Made by a program: the position numbers and the translations under genes. From contig JALMLS010000150.1 of the NCBI GenBank assembly GCA_038496445.1, forward strand, positions 100,326 to 164,325: a stretch of DNA of 64,000 nucleotides. The letters run 5' to 3'. Numbering within the stretch: the stretch's first letter is position 1; every line of letters starts with the position of its first letter. The notes beneath the pieces were generated by a model. The model was not told the origin of the DNA. It made no database searches and saw only the letters and a program-made list of their open reading frames with translations. Of this stretch, positions 60,034 to 64,000 are shown piece by piece. The stretch is from Trichosphaerium sp. ATCC 40318. Its lineage: Eukaryota > Discosea > Flabellinia > Trichosidae.

Positions 60034-60643
60034 TATTGCTTGTGTTGAATAAGATTTATCTCCGGTGCACCCGCGGTGTTTGGAGTCCACGAAATGGAAT
60101 ATTTGAAATAATTAATGTGAATTCCGTAACAAACATATTAATGTTTTAGGTAATTTGCCAGCTTTTTTAGCTGACGAAGTTGTCATTAGAGTGCAGTTTA
60201 AGTAGTTCCGAAAAACTCGCAACCAATTAACATACGTCTTAAACTGTAGACACGTGCTAGGATAAGAGGTAAGGTCAATTTAGTGCAATTGGAGGCTTTC
60301 TTGGAATATCGAGTAATCCACTACAACAAATAGCTGCAAAAGCTTGTCCAAGATAAACGTTGTGGTTGACTTACGCAAGAAGGTGCGAAGGTCAAATATT
60401 CATTCTTTCATCAAGACTTACTGCAGTGTTCCGTTAAGGCATTGGAACTCAGTAAAAGCTGCCCAGACGCATCTGGTTTATCATAAACAACGTGGAGCAC
60501 TCCTGACTTCTCTCTAAAAAATTACTAGCGCACATGCCTAAACAAGAAAATTCATACTAGCACGTGGAAACGGAAAAAATCTAGTTGACTCTACTTTTTA
60601 GTTTTTACACCATCGTTATCAAAACAGAACCTCCCTAAATATA
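60034..60643. other. Region with exon-like traces but no resolved gene
   Basis: On the plus strand, LPAFLADEVVIRVQ (60155-60200) and IGGFLGISSNPLQQIAAKA (60282-60355) follow AG acceptors. On the minus strand, GVLHVVYDKPDASGQLLL (about 60515-60440) is open, with a possible second exon near 60350-60270. A small gene such as a Roadblock/LAMTOR-type protein may be here, but neither strand gives a consistent model. Confidence 0.3.
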
Positions 60644-61273
60644 ATGTTGACGCCTAAAGCACGCAGAATGCAACTCTTCGGATTTGTTGTAATACTTTTC
60701 GTCGGCATCAATCTACAATCATGTATAGCTTCATCACTGGATATATCTGTATGCTACGGTAACGTTATTGAGATTGTTAGTTGTAACAAACCAGGAGAGA
60801 ACAAAAACCAAACGACATGCTCCGAACAGACACCTTTATACACAACAGACGTTTGTTACGAATCAAACATCAAAAAAGATGATAAGTTGGCGAGTAGTTT
60901 GAAATTTACAAAAGACGAAAATAATCGGTTTAAATACACCCTATACTCTTCAAAATCATGTGATGTGGGTACTGTGGTACATGCCTCAACTCCTTGCGCA
61001 TCTACAACGTATTGCAGCGCGTGGTTTCACGTGAGCGATAAGATGATTTACGGCTACATCCCAGATCCTGTAACGAGCGAGGAATGCTTTAACGTCTTAC
61101 CTACAAAGCCACCTAGAGCAGGACGCATTTATGGTAATTTTATGAGTTATTCTCTTATCGGGGCTCTTGTGGTTATTCTTATAGTAGTACTTGTCGCTAT
61201 AATATTGTATCAGCGTAAGAGAAGGAAGTACAACGAGCTTGTAAATAGTAATAGCGTTGAGTACAACTTGTAG
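60644..61273 (+). CDS. Single-exon type I membrane protein, Cys-rich
   Basis: ATG 60644 begins 209 codons. Residues about 8-30 form a signal peptide (LFGFVVILFVGINLQSCIAS). The ectodomain has about ten cysteines in pairs (VCYGNVIEIVSCNKPG, TTCSEQTP, VCYESN, SCDVGT, PCASTTYCSAWF, ECFNVLP) and several N-glycosylation sites (NQTTC). One membrane span (LIGALVVILIVVLVAIILY) and a basic tail (QRKRRKYNELV) follow. It has no introns, unlike most neighbours. It is probably a cell-surface receptor or structural protein; the family is not recognised. Confidence 0.8.
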   Translation: MLTPKARRMQLFGFVVILFVGINLQSCIASSLDISVCYGNVIEIVSCNKPGENKNQTTCSEQTPLYTTDVCYESNIKKDDKLASSLKFTKDENNRFKYTLYSSKSCDVGTVVHASTPCASTTYCSAWFHVSDKMIYGYIPDPVTSEECFNVLPTKPPRAGRIYGNFMSYSLIGALVVILIVVLVAIILYQRKRRKYNELVNSNSVEYNL

Positions 61274-61478
61274 AAAAAATAATAATAAAAAAATCCTCAT
61301 CTTCTTTGGTCGTCAACTGAATGACTGGTGTACAAAACTTACCATAAATAACACACTTTAAGTTCCCAACAGTTTATTAATACAGGTAGGTAAGGTAGGA
61401 TATAAGGGTTGCATAGGCAATTGCTAGAAGGGTAAAAGTTGTTTGATAATCATAGATGCTAACATGATAAAAGTTTCT

Positions 61479-62162
61479 TCAACTAGTGAAACAATTATTA
61501 TGCTTGGATAGATTAAAGTTGTGCATACCATTTATTGAGTCTTTTGTTGATGTCTCTAAAAATTGAATCTCGTTTGCGTCAGCAAATTCCTGCAAGCAAT
61601 CAGTCAATAAGGTGATTCATTTTTTTGAATATTATTCTTACTTTGGCAATGTCGGGATCTATTACACGTTCATCTAATAGATCGCTTTTGGAGCCAACAA
61701 GTAGTACTTGTGTGTTTTCATGTGCATATCTTTTCACTTCTGCCAGCCAGTTTGCAACATTATCAAACGTCTCTTTTATGGTACAGTCGTATACAATCAC
61801 AACACCATGGCATCCACGAAAGGGAATATAGCAGTCAGTTCTAGTAAGTTGTTCAGGACCTTGCACAAATTCATTAGTACACTCAAACCCCTCTTGAAAA
61901 GTAAGATATGATACAGTGAGTAAATAAAATTGAAGATGCTTACCACAATCCCAAACTTGTAATCTTATCCTTTTGTCACATACATCAATAGTTGTTTGTT
62001 TCTATTCCAAGTAAGAAAAATCATGCGACTTCCATTTTGAGATATCATACACACTCAAGACCACAGACAGATATGTTTGCGTGCTTATCAAAGAATCTAA
62101 GTATTAGACTACTCTTTCCAACACCACCATCTCCTGCTACAAGAATTTTGAATAAGTGATCG
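61479..62162 (-). CDS. Divergent Rab/Ras-like GTPase, 5' end unresolved
   Basis: Exons read DHLFKILVAGDGGVGKSSLILRFF (P-loop), ISVCGLEC, KQTTIDVCDKRIRLQVWDC, GPEQLTRTDCYIPFRGCHGVVIVYDC, FDNVANWLAEVKRYAHENTQVLLVGSKSDL (NKxD as SKSD) and EFADANEIQFLETSTKD (SAK as STK). Switch II is DCGPEQ in place of DTAGQE, so the catalytic Gln is shifted. Phases agree over four introns. The C-terminus (NCFTS) has no prenylation motif. The first exon could not be joined; the exon starts after an AG at 62163. It is probably a fast-evolving small GTPase of membrane traffic. Confidence 0.72.
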
Positions 62163-62832
62163 CTATAAACACGTGTCAGTCAAGGATTGCCTTGAAGAGT
62201 ATTACTATTCTTTTGTGGATACGTTATCATCTATTGAGCATAAGTGACTACCACAAACAATAGTTCTAGCTCCGTCATACAGTGGAGTATGCCTGACATA
62301 ACTTCCGTCCTATAACCTGGCAGCAGGCTCCGTACTACAAGATAGTATCGTATCTGCATTCACTCTGTTCGTAGATGCCACCAGGAGTTTGTGACGCCTC
62401 CAAGTACTCTAATTTGTTGTAGTGCCCGCTACCAAGGTTTTAAAGTTGGCAGCGTTAATGTATACGAGTCTGGATACTTTGCTGTATGACGGAGCTAGTT
62501 TAAATTAACTTTAACATTTGCTCTGTTCCACTTTGCTGCTTTTACTGCCCATTTTTCTGGGATGTGTTGCTACTTCAAATCCTCGTTCAATTGTGTGCCT
62601 ACTATTCAGAGAATTATGCGTAAGGAAGTCAATCAATACTGGTTAAGCCAAGTATTGTTATTCTGCAATTTACTCGTTATTAGCGTGTTGTGCGATAGTT
62701 GGGAACGGTACGTAATATAACGTAAAAGCGCTTTCTAAAACGCTATACGCTCATTCTACTTTATTTCCTTTGCTAGTATCGCGTATTACAAGCGTACTCA
62801 TAATCTAGGAGCTGTTTTTTGCGTGTTTGAAC
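62163..62832. other. Intergenic region
   Basis: It contains no recognisable exon except, possibly, the missing start of the minus-strand GTPase. An ATG at about 62232 on the minus strand (MITYPQKNSN) does not join in phase. Confidence 0.35.
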
Positions 62833-63711
62833 ATGGTAGTGACTAACACACTTTTCTTTAGTCGCTTGGAGCAAACTACCAAGAGAATGAGTTCTTCGAG
62901 TTTGCTTGATCTTCCTTGTGAGCTTCAAAAGTATATATGCACGTTCGACATCGAAGCATTCACAAAGTTCCATACACTTTCAAAAAGAGCAGCTTTCAAC
63001 ACGCATTTTGACGAAAGACTAGAACGAAAAGGAAAATGGATATCATGGTACAAAAGTGGAAAGGTATGTACCCATGAATACGTATGGAATGGGTTGAGCA
63101 CATCGTGGCATGAGAACGGACAGCTCATGGAAGAGACTATGATAGTTGATGGTCAACTCAATGGTGAAAGCAAAGAGTGGTATGATAATGGACAACTTAA
63201 GGTACATGCCATGTATGTTGATGATAAACGACATGATGAATACAAAGAGTGGCATGAAAATGGACAACTCAAAGAACATAGTTCATGGGTTGATGACAAC
63301 CAAACTGGTGCATTTAAAGAATGGTATAGTAGTGGACAACTGAAAACACAGAACACATGGGTTGAGGGTCAGCTCCAAGGTGATTTCAAAAAGTGGTATG
63401 AAAATGGGCAACTTGAGGCACAAAGCACGTGGGTTGATGATAGACGAAATGGTGAATACAGGAAGTGGTATGAGAATGGTCAACTTATGCTACGGGAAAT
63501 GTTGGTTGATGGCAAGAAAAACGGAGATTTCAGTGTGTGGTATAAACATGGGATATGTAAGGTAGAAAGTACATGGGTTAATGGTAAACAAAATGGTACT
63601 GAAAAGCAGTGGTATGAAAATGGCCAACTTGCTGTACAAAGCACATGGGTTGATGATAAAAGGAAAGAATATAAAATGTGGGATACAGAAGGGCGACTTG
63701 AATATCCTTAA
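62833..63711 (+). CDS. F-box-like protein with MORN-variant repeats
   Basis: This is a single exon of about 293 codons from ATG 62833 (a second ATG at 62887 also fits). Residues about 20-55 (LLDLPCELQKYICTFDIEAFTKFHTLSKRAAF) look like an F-box-type helical domain. The rest is about eleven repeats of the MORN_2 type, consensus EWYENGQLKxxxxWVDDxxxGxxK, of 22-24 residues each. In bacteria these repeats occur in YwqK-like antitoxin proteins; in protists they are often expanded with an F-box. The repeats probably form a beta-solenoid binding surface. No intron. Confidence 0.8.
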   Translation: MVVTNTLFFSRLEQTTKRMSSSSLLDLPCELQKYICTFDIEAFTKFHTLSKRAAFNTHFDERLERKGKWISWYKSGKVCTHEYVWNGLSTSWHENGQLMEETMIVDGQLNGESKEWYDNGQLKVHAMYVDDKRHDEYKEWHENGQLKEHSSWVDDNQTGAFKEWYSSGQLKTQNTWVEGQLQGDFKKWYENGQLEAQSTWVDDRRNGEYRKWYENGQLMLREMLVDGKKNGDFSVWYKHGICKVESTWVNGKQNGTEKQWYENGQLAVQSTWVDDKRKEYKMWDTEGRLEYP

Positions 63712-64000
63712 AAATCGTAAAAGACAAAAATTGTAATGACAATATAAAGTACTAAAATAAAACTCAATCAAAAACTTTCACACCTAGTGCACTGGATAGC
63801 AAAACTCAACTGAGAACAAGTTTGTGGGTACCACAGCCAAAGTTACAAACGTCCTCGTGACATTTTTAAGTGTGCTGACATAGGCAGAATAAACCAGAGG
63901 TGTTTGTAGGAATATGACCTTGCAATGTATGTTTATTTGGTTCAAGTGCGGTTTAAAAGTTTACAACTGCAAATTGTACTTTGTCATCTCCACGTTGCAT
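63712..64000. other. Window end, nothing recognised
   Basis: It is the 3' flank of the MORN-variant gene. No coding or RNA pattern was seen. Confidence 0.4.

Noticed and set aside
62925-63771. Several minus-strand ORFs of 66-93 codons
   Set aside because: They are antisense shadows of the MORN-variant repeats and share the repeat period.

Overview
The window is nuclear DNA from a unicellular eukaryote with a compact, AT-rich, intron-dense genome. Most genes are broken by several introns of roughly 37-120 bases. Genes lie on both strands, often 150-300 bases apart, and several pairs are divergent. Splice donors favour GTACG or GTAAG, and I infer four GC-AG introns from phase and protein-family continuity. 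The gene content (F-box proteins, MORN proteins, a Roco GTPase, an IPT transcription factor, mitochondrial AOX, PSI-repeat surface proteins) suggests an amoeboid or amoeboflagellate protist such as an amoebozoan or heterolobosean. I cannot name the species. No rRNA, tRNA, CRISPR or bacterial features were seen. Many apparent ORFs begin at GTG or TTG and are only exons, so the gene models here were rebuilt by following splice sites and codon phase by eye. Exon edges should be read as approximate.

Layout, 1-15 kb: 3' part of a SPRY-like gene, an F-box/LRR gene, a LENG8/THP3 SAC3-domain gene divergent from a mitochondrial phosphatidylserine decarboxylase, a secreted Cys protein, a secreted alpha/beta hydrolase, a small LYR-like protein, a fused helical-repeat plus NMN adenylyltransferase gene and a Ser/Thr kinase. 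15-25 kb: a Rab5-like GTPase with an N-terminal MGC acylation signal and no C-terminal cysteine, alternative oxidase, and a tandem pair of type I surface-protein genes, the first of which is a pseudogene. 25-31 kb: a TBC RabGAP, a coiled-coil protein, a third surface protein sharing the C-terminal module of the tandem pair, and an unrecognised gene.

31-46 kb: a 5.2 kb gene encoding MORN repeats, a Roc GTPase, COR, an ART/PARP-like domain and a terminal receiver-like domain (the most striking locus); an F-box gene; a GHL15-like secreted glycosidase; a PSI-repeat protein; an ankyrin protein; and an IPT-domain transcription factor. 46-64 kb: a small secreted protein, a phytanoyl-CoA dioxygenase, a small unknown, D-3-phosphoglycerate dehydrogenase, Arf1, Sec24 (divergent from a uracil-DNA glycosylase), a MIC19-like CHCH protein, a C2-like protein, a Cys-rich membrane protein, a divergent Rab-like GTPase and an F-box/MORN-variant protein.

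There is no operon logic. Shared themes are membrane traffic (Rab, TBC, Arf, Sec24), mitochondrial function (PSD, AOX, MIC19), lineage-specific surface or secreted proteins, and ubiquitin ligase adaptors (three F-box genes). The palindrome CACGTG occurs at least 51 times by hand count, against roughly seven expected from composition, and many copies lie inside introns.
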